Source: Thozetella sp. PMI_491
Lineage: Eukaryota; Ascomycota; Sordariomycetes; Chaetosphaeriales; Chaetosphaeriaceae
Direction: 5' to 3'
Assembly (NCBI GenBank): GCA_021432635.1
Contig: MU270155.1
Location: 1-47,027 of the forward strand
DNA: 47,027 nucleotides
The notes under the pieces are model-generated. The model saw only the letters and a list, made by a program, of their open reading frames with translations, ran no database searches and had not been told where the DNA came from. The position numbers were made by a program, and so were the translations under genes. Below are positions 32,106-42,306 of this stretch, piece after piece; position 1 is the first letter of the stretch, and every line of letters begins with the position of its first letter.

Positions 32106-32788
32106 TGGCAGGTGAAGGCCTCAGGGTCTCGGAGATGGCATCGGAGACGTATGGATATGGGCCTACGCAGCAGAGAGTTTTTTTTTCTCCCTCAGAGCCT
32201 GCTCGAGCCGAGTGACGACGCTATTCGGCGACCTCGGACGTCCGAGCTTATGCCGAAGCGGATTTTTCCTCCTTGTGTGTGGGGGCATCCCGTTGGCCTG
32301 GGATATCCTTGTTAGTACGGAATACACCATATAACTATTTGTGACCGTCCCTCGCACTTGCATTGGGCTCCTGCGCTGGAAGACGCGAAGCGTAGTCTCG
32401 CATGGTCCTGAGTCACCCCGTCGACGCGTCTTCTGCATTTCACGGATTTCTTGGCTCTTTCTTTTTGTTATTGGCCTGCGCTGACCGAAAAGTGTCCGAA
32501 CGTCAGCGAGGTCAGCGAGGCAAGCGAGCCTCGAGGGTTCAATATTTGGTGAACCGAGTGGCCATTGCTGTGCGATGACGTTTTGGTTCCGACATCGGCC
32601 GAGGTTAGAGACGGCTCAGTGGTAGGCCCCGGGGGCCCGAGTAGCTCCCTGGTGGTACCAGGTGCTCAAGCTTGGCTCTGTATTTGGAGCTTACTTGCTG
32701 CTTAGCAGGTTGCCAGTCTGGGCTAGGGATGGAGGGAGGTTGATACTCTCGGAGACAGTGGGCCTTAAAGTAGGCCAGCTTTTGATGC

Positions 32789-32825
32789 GATAACGATGGA
32801 GTGCTAGCTTATCGGTATCGTTATC
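32789..32825. promoter_or_regulatory. Three clustered GATA-factor motifs upstream of the acid phosphatase
   Basis: CGATAA (GATAA at 32789-32793) on the plus strand, and HGATAR matches on the minus strand at 32809-32813 and 32821-32825, lie within 37 nt, about 205-240 nt upstream of the phosphatase start. Motif match only. Confidence 0.5.
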
Positions 32826-33029
32826 TGCCCAAGCTCCCTGCTATACGGCTGGGCGCAGAGCCGCAGAAGGCAAACAATGAATGGTTCCGTGGCCTTGGCG
32901 ATATGAAACATGTGCTCGGTCGTGCCGCGGACCCAGGTCAAAGTGGGCGGTTTGTATGACTTTGCACATTCTTTGCTGGCCACAAGACTCGGAATTCACC
33001 ACAATATGTGACAGCAGCAACCATCCATC

Positions 33030-34388
33030 ATGCTCATATTTCCTTGGCTGTGGCTGATGGGCCTCGGAAGCTTCCACGCCGCCTTCGCATCGCAGATCAT
33101 CTCTGGGCGTGCATTTGATCGCATCGTCACAATCTGGCTGGAGAACCAAGGTTGGTAATCGCGATGGAGTTGCTGCCCGCAACTAAATCTGATCCATCCA
33201 CCTCCCTCATGTCGGTACCGGGTCGGCTTCTTGTTTCGGCGCAGTCGCGACGGGGAGATTAAGACTAACGTGAGAGTCGCGGGCAGATTTCGCAAAGGTC
33301 GTCAATGACCCGCACTGGGGCGAGTTGAAAAAGGATGGCATCCTGCAGACCAGATACTATGCGCACACGCACCCCAGCCAGCCCAATTACCTAGCTGCCA
33401 TTGCTGGCGACTACTTCGGCTTGAACCACGACTCTTTTGTCCGCATCCCGGAAAATGTGTCCACAGTGGTTGATCTACTGGACTGGAGATGGATATCGTG
33501 GGCTGGATACTTCGAGGACCTCCCAGGGCCTGGCTACCTGGCCGAGGCGAGCGACGGGAAGACAGGTAACGGGGGGTGGGATTATGTGCGAAAGCACAAG
33601 TATGCTCTTCCTCGTCCCCCTGCTTCGTTCGGAACCCTTGTGTGGCTAACCTTTCGATCAGTCCCTTCGTCAGCTTTGACAGCATTGCGAACAACGGCTC
33701 GCGTCTCTTGAACATCCAGTCATTCGGCGACTTCGAGCGAGCTGTCAAGGCCAAGAAGGTGCCGCAGTTCGTCTTCATGTCCCCGAACATGATGAATGAT
33801 GGGCACAATACGTCGCTGGAATACGCGACGGAGTGGGCCCACCACTTTCTCCAGCCTTTACTAGCGAACAATGCTTTTGGCAGCCGCACTCTCGTCCAGC
33901 TGACCTGGGACGAGTCCGAAACCTACAGCGAGCCGAACCACATCGGCTCGCTGCTTCTGGGCAACGCCATCCCGAAATTCATGAGGGGTATGACTGACGA
34001 CACCTTCTACACCCACTACAGCATCTTGTCGACCGTCCAATACAATTGGGAGCTGCCCAGCCTAGGGAGGTACGATGTTGGGGCCAATGTCTTCAAGTGG
34101 GTGGCGGAGCTCAGCGGCTTTAAGAACAAGGAGCCGGCGAACGCGGCGAGCGCCAACAACTCGGTGTCGTATCCCGGCGCCCTGAACAACGGGACTGATA
34201 CATTCCGACCCATTCCCGTGCCAAATACGCTACTTATCGGCGCCGGCGGCATCCCCGTCCTGAACAGCATTAGGCTCAAGTGGCTGACCCAGCTTCAACA
34301 GCCGACTCCATATGATGGTAGTGGGAGGTTTGTCGACGGTTACAATCAATTGCCAGTATATAGTGAGCCGAAGGCGAATATCAATTAG
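33030..34388 (+). CDS. Secreted acid phosphatase / phosphoesterase (PF04185 family)
   Basis: Predicted 386 aa from exons 33030-33150, 33287-33599 and 33662-34388. Introns 33151-33286 (donor GTTGGT, ACTAAC branch) and 33600-33661 (donor GTATGC, GGCTAAC branch) keep frame. Residues 1-20 form a signal peptide (MLIFPWLWLMGLGSFHAAFA), so the enzyme is exported. The family active-site signature ENxxF is present (VTIWLENQDFAKVVND), followed by YYAHTHPSQPNYLAAIAGDY, PQFVFMSPNMMNDGH and QLTWDESE, as in fungal PhoA-like acid phosphatases and related phosphoesterases. Several N-x-S/T sequons support secretion. The usual role is release of phosphate from organic esters outside the cell; the precise substrate is not shown. 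It is divergent from the Zn2Cys6 regulator. Confidence 0.93.
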
Positions 34389-34929
34389 CACCCACCCGGT
34401 CGCGTTTGTCTCGCCCTGACAGCATTCATTAGCCGGGCAAGAGGGCAAGAGAGCTTTTGACGGCGGCTCGAGTAAGCGCTCTGCAGGGACTTGGAGTCCA
34501 ATTGAGAAGTCACTGCGCGTGTTATTATTACCTGTTTGCCAGAGGCTGAAATAGGACTAGACCTGCTTGTTGAGCCTTATTAGTCGTGACTGCCTCAGAC
34601 AATGTTTTGGGCTCATGTTTTGGGCTCTTGGCCATATGGGGCAGCTGCTACCAGACATCCTAGGATCTTCATGTCAGGAAGCTGCCTCTTGTGCGGAAGA
34701 AAAGTTCCAGATCACCCGTCTCTCGATTCCTACTCCGAGACAATGCAGCCATTAATCGTCACTGAACCCTCTCGTCACTGAACCCTCTCATCACTGCAAC
34801 CCACAACTTCTGCTCTCTCCTTTGCATCCATGCGACGACGACCTCGCTGACGCTGCTGGCCTCTTCTACTGTGATGGGATCGGGGCTGCCCCAAATAGCT
34901 TCTCCTTTCGCCTCTCAGTGACGCTTGCC
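34389..34929. other. Intergenic region between acid phosphatase and the 1039-aa gene
   Basis: This 541-base region contains a 16-nt tandem repeat (34756-34803) near the downstream gene. Otherwise no gene recognised; it should contain the promoter of the 1039-aa gene. Confidence 0.45.
34756..34803. repeat. 16-nt tandem repeat, three copies
   Basis: Two identical copies of TCGTCACTGAACCCTC (34756-34771, 34772-34787) are followed by a degenerate third copy. It ends about 125 nt before the ATG of the 34930-38120 gene, so it may lie in its promoter or 5' leader. Confidence 0.8.
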
Positions 34930-37900
34930 ATGTTTGTCTTCTGCTGCTGCGCTTCCCAGCGCTCCTCAAGCTCACAAGCGTCACCATCACGTCGCGACTC
35001 ATCTCCAGAGTCCATTCGACTTCCCACTCCTCCCCCTCCTGCACGACTCCTGGGGTCCCCTCCACTAGAAGTCGCCCTTCTGCCGCTATCTGCAGCGTCT
35101 AATCAATCGAAGACGTCGCTCCAGCTGGCCGTCCTAGCCTCCGCCATTCCTGTCAAGCCCACCGGCCTAGAACATCTAGTAGTCGACGATATCGACAGTG
35201 ACGATGAGTGGGATGATGCGCTGCCAAGAAAGGGCAGCAATGCTTTCCAGCTCGTCAAGACGCACATTCGACGACACATCTCCCAGGAGACTCTCTCCCA
35301 CCGAATGGCTCCGTCAAAAGTTGGCAACAGTGATGAGGAGGTTGCCCGCCGGGCCGAGCTAAAGCGACTGATGCACAAACGGATCCAGGACGAGCTCCGG
35401 TCCGAGGCCGGACAAGACACCCGGAATAAGTCCCCTCGACATCAAGCAGCACACCGCATGGAGCCACTTCCAGGCGGTGGACCCAGAGATAATCTCGAAT
35501 TCACGGTTGCCAAGAGCTCCGATAATGCCGGATGTGACAACCAACCAGCCAACACGTCCTGCACGGGTGCTAATGCTACAGTTTTCCCTTCAGACCATGT
35601 CGATGCCCATGTGTGGATAGGTGGTGCGCGCCGGGCAAGTTGTCCGGATTGCCTTTCGTTTCACTCTGATCATTTCGAACCGAGTTCCTACCTCTTTGTC
35701 CGAGACAGCCGCTCATTACGAAGGACGTCAATGACACCAAACCCCGCGCCAAAGCGACTATCAAGTGTTCCAGCGACGTCGTCTCTCGGCTCATGGCGCT
35801 TGTCTTACAGTACTAGTCAGCTCAGCGACTTGCTCGGTTTGGAGAGGGACTACATCGTGAAGGAGGCCGAGTCGCCTGAGAATGCCGTGTCCTCTGGCCC
35901 CGGAGAGCCTCTCCCTACCACGGCATCCAATATAGCTGCCTGCTCCATTCATTCGTCCCCTAGACCATGTTCATCCCCAGCAAGACGTAGTGTACAAGTG
36001 GGGCCAGTTGTTGATCAGTCGCCTATGAGCACTTGGCTCAGGAGCCAAGGCCTTCGGTCAAGGTCATCATCAGTTGCCAACAGCGAAGACTCCGGCAAAT
36101 CAGTGGATATATACGCCAGAGGAAGAAATGTCCAACTAGTACGTTCGGGGATATGGAACTCGGCGCCGGGCCAGGCCATTCTCTACCAGAGTTGCCCTCC
36201 GCCCCATGTACCTCGCCTTTGCGATATGGATATTCATGGACAACTTTCATTTCGAGGTCAAAATTCTCCCGAAGGCTCCCCTCAGCGTTCCAGCTCCCCC
36301 GATAAGAGCAGCGTCTGCGCTGGCATAGGTTTGGGCACGACCTCGAATATTTACACCATCCAAGAACGCCAAGTTAGCAAAGGATGTAGACCTCATCCCG
36401 AAGAAACTGGCGGGACTTTCGATGCTCTGGCAAGTCTTATGAGTGTTTCATCGTCCCGATACGCATCAACTACGAATAGTATAACGCCTAGCCCACGGCC
36501 ATCTACAACCAACTTCCGCGGGCTAGGCCGTAGTCGAAGATCGGTTTTGGGTTTGCAGTTTGGTGGGTTTAAATGTAAGCTGCTCATCTCCATATCCCGT
36601 CTGCTACCTTCACTCGTCTTCCGGACTAACTTGACTGGGCACCAGGGCCAGGAAATCCTTATACGCATCGGTCCGCTAGAAACTCATGCCAGTCCGCATC
36701 TGCAGACGATGGCACCCAACAGAGCCATTTGGCACCCGAGGCGGTGAACGGTTGTTCTGATGTCCGTTCTGAGGCCTCCAGTTACCACCGAAGGGAGAAA
36801 GAATTGCAGACAATCGAGAAGCGGTTCGGCCATTCTCTACTCCGTCGCGGACCGCCATTCCCGCTGAGCAGCAAGTTCCGCGAGGATTTTGACACTGTGT
36901 TGCCGCAACCATCAGTGCAGAAGCCGTCACTGCTTTCCAGACTCCACCAACTTGCCGTTCCACGCAAGGTGAAATTGCCTGTAAACAGTTTGGATGGCCC
37001 TGACGATGGCGAGCACACGGAACCACGGCCGCCTCCGAGAGATACCACCCCTTCAAACGTCAGGGGCCTGTCCAGACGCCAGGGAAAGCAGAACGAACCG
37101 ACGAAAGGGTCTTCTAGCGGCCTACACTGTCCGGTCTTCCTGGATCCAGCCTCGATTTCCGACGACACTACCACGCGCTTATCGGTTGGAATCCTGAAAG
37201 AGGAATCGCGACAGAGGTCTCAGCTCCACAGAAGCAGTAGCCCTCGTAGCAGCCATTTAGGAACAGCACATTCTCAGAAACTGTCTCTCGAACACGACGA
37301 GGTGCGATGCCTCGGTAAGGAATACTACGCATCGCAGAGACACAACAAGGCCAGGAGCATCCGCGATAATGCTCCATGTCTATCTGAAGCGGTTTCTATC
37401 CCTTCCTCGCCGGTAGAGGATACTGGTGATATATTTGACCACCCAGAAAAATCTGTCAATAGCGTTCCGGCAGAAGTTGAGCATATTCAAGGGCGAGAGT
37501 CCGTGATAGGCTTTGGGAAGGCCCGCATTGTCATCATCCCGCCAAGCAGAAAATCCAGCGACAAGCCATCTAAATCCCCAGATGGTTGGACGAGGTCATT
37601 CTCTCACTCCGAGGCAGATAGAAATGCCACTGCTAGCCACGAGCGAGAGTGGCAAACAGCCGTCGATGGCCAGCCAGAAACGCGGGAAGGCCCCTTCGAA
37701 ACTCCGACAGCTCAACTGTCAGTCGTTCAAGATGTCTGTGTGTCACCTGATAACTGTTTAACGTTGGGTGAAGGTGAGCTGGGTTCCATCCCTGGGAGGT
37801 TCGGAAAAGCATGGATGGCTCGGCTGAGCAAGCTGGTTCCGATGAAGTCCTTTTCAAGCCTCGGCGAGCAGCAGGCATTCTCCCCTGTTCCTAATGACCA

Positions 37901-38120
37901 CGAGCTGCAAGCTGTTCAACAAACGGTCGAAGTCCTCGAAGGTGATCCGGATGAGAAGGCTTCGCAACAGTCTACAAGAATTGACGATTCTAACACGCCT
38001 AGCGATACCTCAGAGGGCCTTGCCTCTGAACTTTCTGCTGTTGGCTGTGACCCCGGAGACGCAACTTCCGATGGCACAGCTGAGATCGCCGCAAATGGGG
38101 CTGCCCATGAGAAATATTAG
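34930..38120 (+). CDS. Large, mostly disordered fungal protein with N-terminal Cys cluster
   Basis: Predicted 1039 aa from exons 34930-36574 and 36646-38120. Intron 36575-36645 has donor GTAAGC, branch GACTAAC and acceptor CACCAG; a second AG six bases later is also in frame. The N-terminus MFVFCCCASQ is a cysteine cluster of the kind that can be lipid-modified. Most of the protein is low-complexity Ser/Pro/Arg-rich. Ordered-looking islands are about residues 70-160 (HLVVDDIDSDDEWDDALPRK, QLVKTHIRRHISQETLSHRM, AELKRLMHKRIQDELR), the second-exon block EKELQTIEKRFGHSLLRRGP, and a C-terminal block GRFGKAWMARLSKLVPMKSF. I do not recognise a named family; the function is unknown. Length and sustained codon bias on both sides of a well-formed intron support a real gene. 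Confidence 0.85.
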
Positions 38121-39465
38121 ATGGAGACAACTGAGATTTACGCCACCCTCGTGAGCGAATTGCCGAACCCAAGCGACGCCTCATCCTACCACTCCTATTT
38201 TCGTCCCCACGAAGACTCTGAAGTCAGCCCTTCCACTTGCTTAACTCTCTAGAACCAAACCTGGAGTCGAGGTCAATAGGAGACCACAACACTCTGGTAC
38301 GAATGCCAAGGGATCGCCCGATAGTGAAGCTTGACTCTCTCACACCAGTCGATGCTCCTGGGCCCAACCAAAAGGTAGATGCGGCATAGAGTGACTGTCA
38401 CCAGACTGAGCCAAACCCTGCTCATGCCCCGCTTGGCTGTGCTGGCGGTCGCAGCATATCACGAACGAGCTCATGATCAGAGCAGAGTTGCCTATGAGGT
38501 CTGAGCTGGACGACGCGCTCGCCACGATTCATTCGTTCGACCGGCTGAGAGAAGAAACACCGCGCAAGGCTCTTTGATTATAATGTATGCGTCCGAAGAA
38601 GCATTCTCAGTGAATCGAATTGCATCTAGCTGGGTGAATTAAGAAAGATTCGCTCCAGTCGTGCACTAGTTGGCTCAGCAGTATTGCGGACATCTTGGTC
38701 AGCGACCAAGCTCTTGGAGACCATGAACTTTATTGATACATGACCACACACGAAACGACGATAGTGGAGGACTTGGAGGCATGTGTTTAGCAATGACTGT
38801 GGTATCCTTGATAGCCTTGTTGGGTTTAGTTATTCTGGAGGCAGCGGCTGATGCAGCTGTAGATATTGATGGCGCTATTCTATTTTACAAGCCGGCCATC
38901 CTAAGTTCTCTTCCTTTTTTTTCTCTCCAAAAACAAAGTTTCCACCCAGGATCCGGAGTTGATGTTTACTTTGCTGTTTACTTTACTCAGGGGCCTGCGC
39001 GTTGATGCAAGAATTTGGCGTGGTGATGATAGCCAGGTGGATTGGATGCAGCGTTGTGCAACCAGGGTTGGAGGCGGCCCGCGTGTTGCGGCTGTGTTCT
39101 ATTGCAGACGGAATGCTCTTGCGCGCGCATAATGTGTAATCCTTAGGATAAGGGCGAATTCTTCGGAGACGGAGAAGGCCACCGCTCTGCCTGTCTGGAA
39201 ATTTGCGGGTCCGTGGAGGCGACCTTTCTCTCATTCCCGATAGGGCAAAAACGAGAAGCTTGGCTGAGTTTTGATCCATCCACAATTCTATGTGGTAGGT
39301 TTGGATGTGCATTTTCGGACGAGACGAGATCATGCAACCTCTCCCGCCGTTCCTAGTCGTTCCAAATACACGCGGTACGGGCAACAGTGAATGCTTCTAA
39401 GCTTTGTCTTGGCCTGATGAGCTTTTTTTTTCTCAATAAAAAGCCCACTTCCACCCATACCCACA
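38121..39465. other. Intergenic region between the 1039-aa gene and TYW2
   Basis: About 1.3 kb, locally AT-rich, on the upstream side of TYW2. No reading frame with recognisable features, no RNA gene and no repeat of note. Confidence 0.45.
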
Positions 39466-40821
39466 ATGTCTACTGGCCAGCGACGGTCGCTAAAACCAAG
39501 AAGCCCGAGTCCTATAGCTACTGCAATACAAACGTGGTTCGCGACCTTGCATCCAGGTTTGCTCAATCCGAATGGCCCGCCACAGGCTCTGCGCTCCGAA
39601 GATGCAGTCCAGCCGAACGAGGAAGAGCTTAGGATGCTGCTTTTGAACAGCGCCCCGAAGCGATGGGTCGGGTATGTGCCTATGGTGCTTCTCCCGAGCG
39701 GCAGCTTCTCGAGCGAGCACTGGAATGGAGTGTTGGGGTCGTTGGAAGCGGCGCATCGTGATGCGCTCTGGAAGGGCATCCTTGAGGAGATCTCCAAGAC
39801 ATCTAAAGACCCCCTGACGCACCTGGCGATCAACGAGGGCATCCCGCTGCACGCCGACGAGGAAGCGGGCAGGGAACCAGGGCAGCCAGGGCCGCTAGAT
39901 GACACAGCGCCGGCAAAGGAGAATGTCCTACGGAGCCCAAGCGGTCTGCGGGTGCTGTATGGCGATTTCGGGCCTGCGGCCAGCTCCGAGCCGTCCGAGG
40001 CGGACTTCGATGCCGCTTTTTGGGTCTCCACAAAGCAGAACGGCATCTACCAAACTTGGGCTCCGCGGTGGACTATGTTCAGCCGGGGCAACGTCAAGGA
40101 AAAGGCGCGGCTGCTGGACTTTCATACACCGTCGAGAGCTCCCGGAGCAACCTCAGGCGGGGAGGATAGAGGCCAGAGGCTGGACGCCAGTCACAGATGG
40201 CTGTCGAAGCAGGAGATGGCAGGCACATCCGCCGTGGATCTCTACGCAGGGATTGGCTACTTTGTCTTTTCGTTCGCGCGGCTCGGGCTCCGGGTGTTGT
40301 GCTGGGAGCTCAACCCCTGGAGCGTCGAGGGGCTACGAAGGGGAGCGAAGGCGAACCGGTGGTCGGTGGAGGTGTTGAAAGGGGACGACCTCACGCGCCC
40401 GACGGCAGAGCTGGTGGACATGCGGGCGCAGATCGTCGTGTTTTGCGAGGACAACAAAGCGGCAGCGGGCAGGATCGCAGAGCTGCGCGCATCGGGGCTG
40501 GCTCTAGACGTGCTGCACGTCAACTGCGGCTACTTGCCATCGAGCATCGAGACATGGCGCCCGGCGTGGGTCATTCAGGGGTCGCGAGGGCCCGGGTGGC
40601 TCCATCTACACGAAAACGTGGGGGTAGTCGAGATCGACGCACGCCGCGACCAGATCCAAGCAATGTTTAACCACTGGGCGCCCGACATGGGCGGAAGTGA
40701 GGCCCGGGTGGAGCACGTCGAACGGGTCAAGACCTTTGCGCCAGATGTCTGGCATTGCGTCTTCGATGTCTATGTGACTCCGGCGGCCTCTAGCAATAGT
40801 AGTGCTGATAGTGTTACATGA
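39466..40821 (+). CDS. trm12: tRNA wybutosine-synthesising protein 2 (TYW2/TRM12)
   Basis: Single-exon protein of 451 aa. TYW2 transfers the 3-amino-3-carboxypropyl group from SAM to the modified guanosine (yW-86) at position 37 of phenylalanine tRNA, a step in wybutosine synthesis in the cytoplasm. The N-terminal part (RWVGYVPMVLLPSGSF; LAINEGIP; NVLRSPSGLRVLYGDFG) matches the family. The SAM domain has motif I VDLYAGIGYFVFSFARLG at about residue 254, followed by ELNPWSVEGLRRGAKANRW. The block GNVKEKARLLDFHT corresponds to the conserved NxxEK-type segment of the TYW2/Trm5 group. A C-terminal HENVGV and VKTFAPDVWHCVFDVYV follow the family pattern. The stop lies only 110 bases from the stop of SSP120 on the other strand, so the 3' UTRs are likely to overlap. 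Confidence 0.93.
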   Translation: MSTGQRRSLKPRSPSPIATAIQTWFATLHPGLLNPNGPPQALRSEDAVQPNEEELRMLLLNSAPKRWVGYVPMVLLPSGSFSSEHWNGVLGSLEAAHRDALWKGILEEISKTSKDPLTHLAINEGIPLHADEEAGREPGQPGPLDDTAPAKENVLRSPSGLRVLYGDFGPAASSEPSEADFDAAFWVSTKQNGIYQTWAPRWTMFSRGNVKEKARLLDFHTPSRAPGATSGGEDRGQRLDASHRWLSKQEMAGTSAVDLYAGIGYFVFSFARLGLRVLCWELNPWSVEGLRRGAKANRWSVEVLKGDDLTRPTAELVDMRAQIVVFCEDNKAAAGRIAELRASGLALDVLHVNCGYLPSSIETWRPAWVIQGSRGPGWLHLHENVGVVEIDARRDQIQAMFNHWAPDMGGSEARVEHVERVKTFAPDVWHCVFDVYVTPAASSNSSADSVT

Positions 40822-40931
40822 TGCCTCGATCCCAGTTCGAACCATTCCGCATATGTACATTTGGGCCACCAGGGGCTCAATGTGCGCTCATCTCTCCGCA
40901 CGCTGGTCATTCAGACGGCGGGCCTTGCCCG

Positions 40932-41688
40932 TCAGTCGCGCCGGAACTTGGCCGGAATGTTCTCTTCGATGATGGGCCGCTGCTGCAGCTGCTCTAGCCG
41001 CTCTTCCTCGAGCTCCATCTGCTCGTGCTTCTTAAAGTGCTCGATGTCCTCGGGGTGCGTCAGGTCCTCCAGTTTCGTATTCTCGTCGTGGTATCTAAAT
41101 CGGCGCCACCGCAGGTTAGCACAGGCCCCCCAGAAGAGCCAGAGGAGGGCATGCTCACTTCTCCCAGTGGTGAATCTCGTACTCGTACTCGTCGTCTCCG
41201 TGGTGCCCTGGGCCCATGCCGACGTCCGGCAGCGTCTTGCCCTCGATATTGATGAAGTGCGTGAACTCATCTCTGCTGACGGAGCCGTCCTCGTTGATGT
41301 CGATCAGCCCGAGGATCTCACGCACTATCTCGTCTCGTCGATCCTGCGACACGTGCGCGTTCGACTCGTCAAACAATCCATACGTCCTCAAGATCTCCTC
41401 CGGCTCCCAGCTGCCGTCGGCGTCGTAGTCGTGCAGTATGAAGAACGAGGCTGCGTCGAAGTCGGCCGCGTGGTGCTCCTCTGCGCATTGCGTAATGAGT
41501 CAGCCCAGAGCTCTCCTAGCGTGGGGCGGCGTCTCTTGGTTAGGAAATGGGCTCAACTCACCAGCCATGTGCATCGTCATCCAGTTGGCATGCTCGTCGA
41601 CTATCGGTTTCTGCCCGTGACTGCCGTGGTCGCCGTGCGCGACGGCGGTCCCCGCGACAGCGAGGAAGAGGATACTTGCGGATCGCAT
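40932..41688 (-). CDS. ssp120: SSP120-like EF-hand calcium-binding secretory protein
   Basis: Predicted 203 aa from exons 41688-41562, 41480-41159 and 41094-40932; all junctions keep frame (donors GTGAGT and GTGAGC, acceptors GCGCAG and TTTAG). Residues 1-17 form a signal peptide (MRSASILFLAVAGTAVA), followed by a His/Gly-rich segment. Two EF-hand loops are complete: DYDADGSWEPEE (60-71) and DINEDGSVSRDE (103-114), each with Asp at position 1 and Glu at position 12. A charged helical tail (LTHPEDIEHFKKHEQMELEE, then LEQLQQRPIIEENI) resembles nucleobindin and yeast Ssp120, a Ca-binding protein of early secretory vesicles. There is no C-terminal HDEL-type retention signal; it ends in FRRD. Role in the secretory pathway is inferred from family. 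Confidence 0.91.
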
Positions 41689-42195
41689 TGGGGACCCTGC
41701 TTGTTTGCTAAAGTCGGATGGGAGACGGTAGAGGCCGCAATGATGGAAATATGCGCAGTAAGTCTTTGTTCACTACTGGATCAATGGGGCCGGGGAAAGT
41801 TCGTCGGGGGTCCGCTGGGCGTTGGGAAGCTTATCGTCGCGGAAGTTTCTCGCCGGCAGAGCAACCGAGAGCGCACAAGCACCGCATTGGCTGCCCCTGT
41901 CGACGACGTAATCCTTGCGCTGTGTCTGGACGGCGCCAGGGGTAAAAGTGCCGAGAACATGGCACTAGCGGGCTGCATCTTTTAGTGGACGGTTCTGCAA
42001 TCGAGACCTCTCGCTCCTCCATCAGCGACATCATCGCGAGGACAAAGGGAAGAGCGACCTAATGTCCCACACCATTTCGCATCGAGAGCCTTTGTGCTAA
42101 GCTTACGCTTGCAGCCCGTCGCACATTATGACGATGATTTGGATGCCGAAAGATCGATGCCGGACAAGGAAAGAGCTCCTGTTTCTCTGCTTCTA

Positions 42196-42208
42196 TAACC
42201 CTAACCCT
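42196..42208 (+). promoter_or_regulatory. Interstitial telomere-repeat-like motif (TAACCCTAACCC)
   Basis: The 12-nt word TAACCCTAACCC is two units of CCCTAA, the complement of TTAGGG. It is about 510 nt upstream of the SSP120 start codon. TRF/TBF1-type proteins bind such sequences in other fungi, so it is a candidate binding site; occupancy here is untested. Confidence 0.4.
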
Positions 42209-42280
42209 TCGCGCCAGCGCTAGTCGTCCACCAATAGCCTCGTCAAGATGGCTATGATGCGCAACCGAGTATGGAAGGAA

Positions 42281-42306
42281 GGGGGAAGGGGGAAAGGGGG
42301 GGGGGA
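42281..42306 (+). other. G-rich tract with G-quadruplex potential
   Basis: G-runs of 5, 5 and 10 separated by AA and AAA, then a short final G-run. The pattern satisfies the four-run quadruplex rule on the plus strand. It lies in non-coding DNA about 600 nt upstream of SSP120. Confidence 0.5.

Larger units (their letters stand above)
31867..33029. promoter_or_regulatory. Divergent promoter region, Zn2Cys6 factor / acid phosphatase
   Basis: This 1.16 kb spacer between two divergent start codons contains two groups of HGATAR (GATA-factor) motifs and a 10-nt direct repeat, listed separately. No open frame has protein features. Confidence 0.6.

Noticed and set aside
40861..41985. 374-codon open stretch on the plus strand
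   Set aside because: Antisense to the three-exon SSP120 gene; runs across its introns and has no family features.
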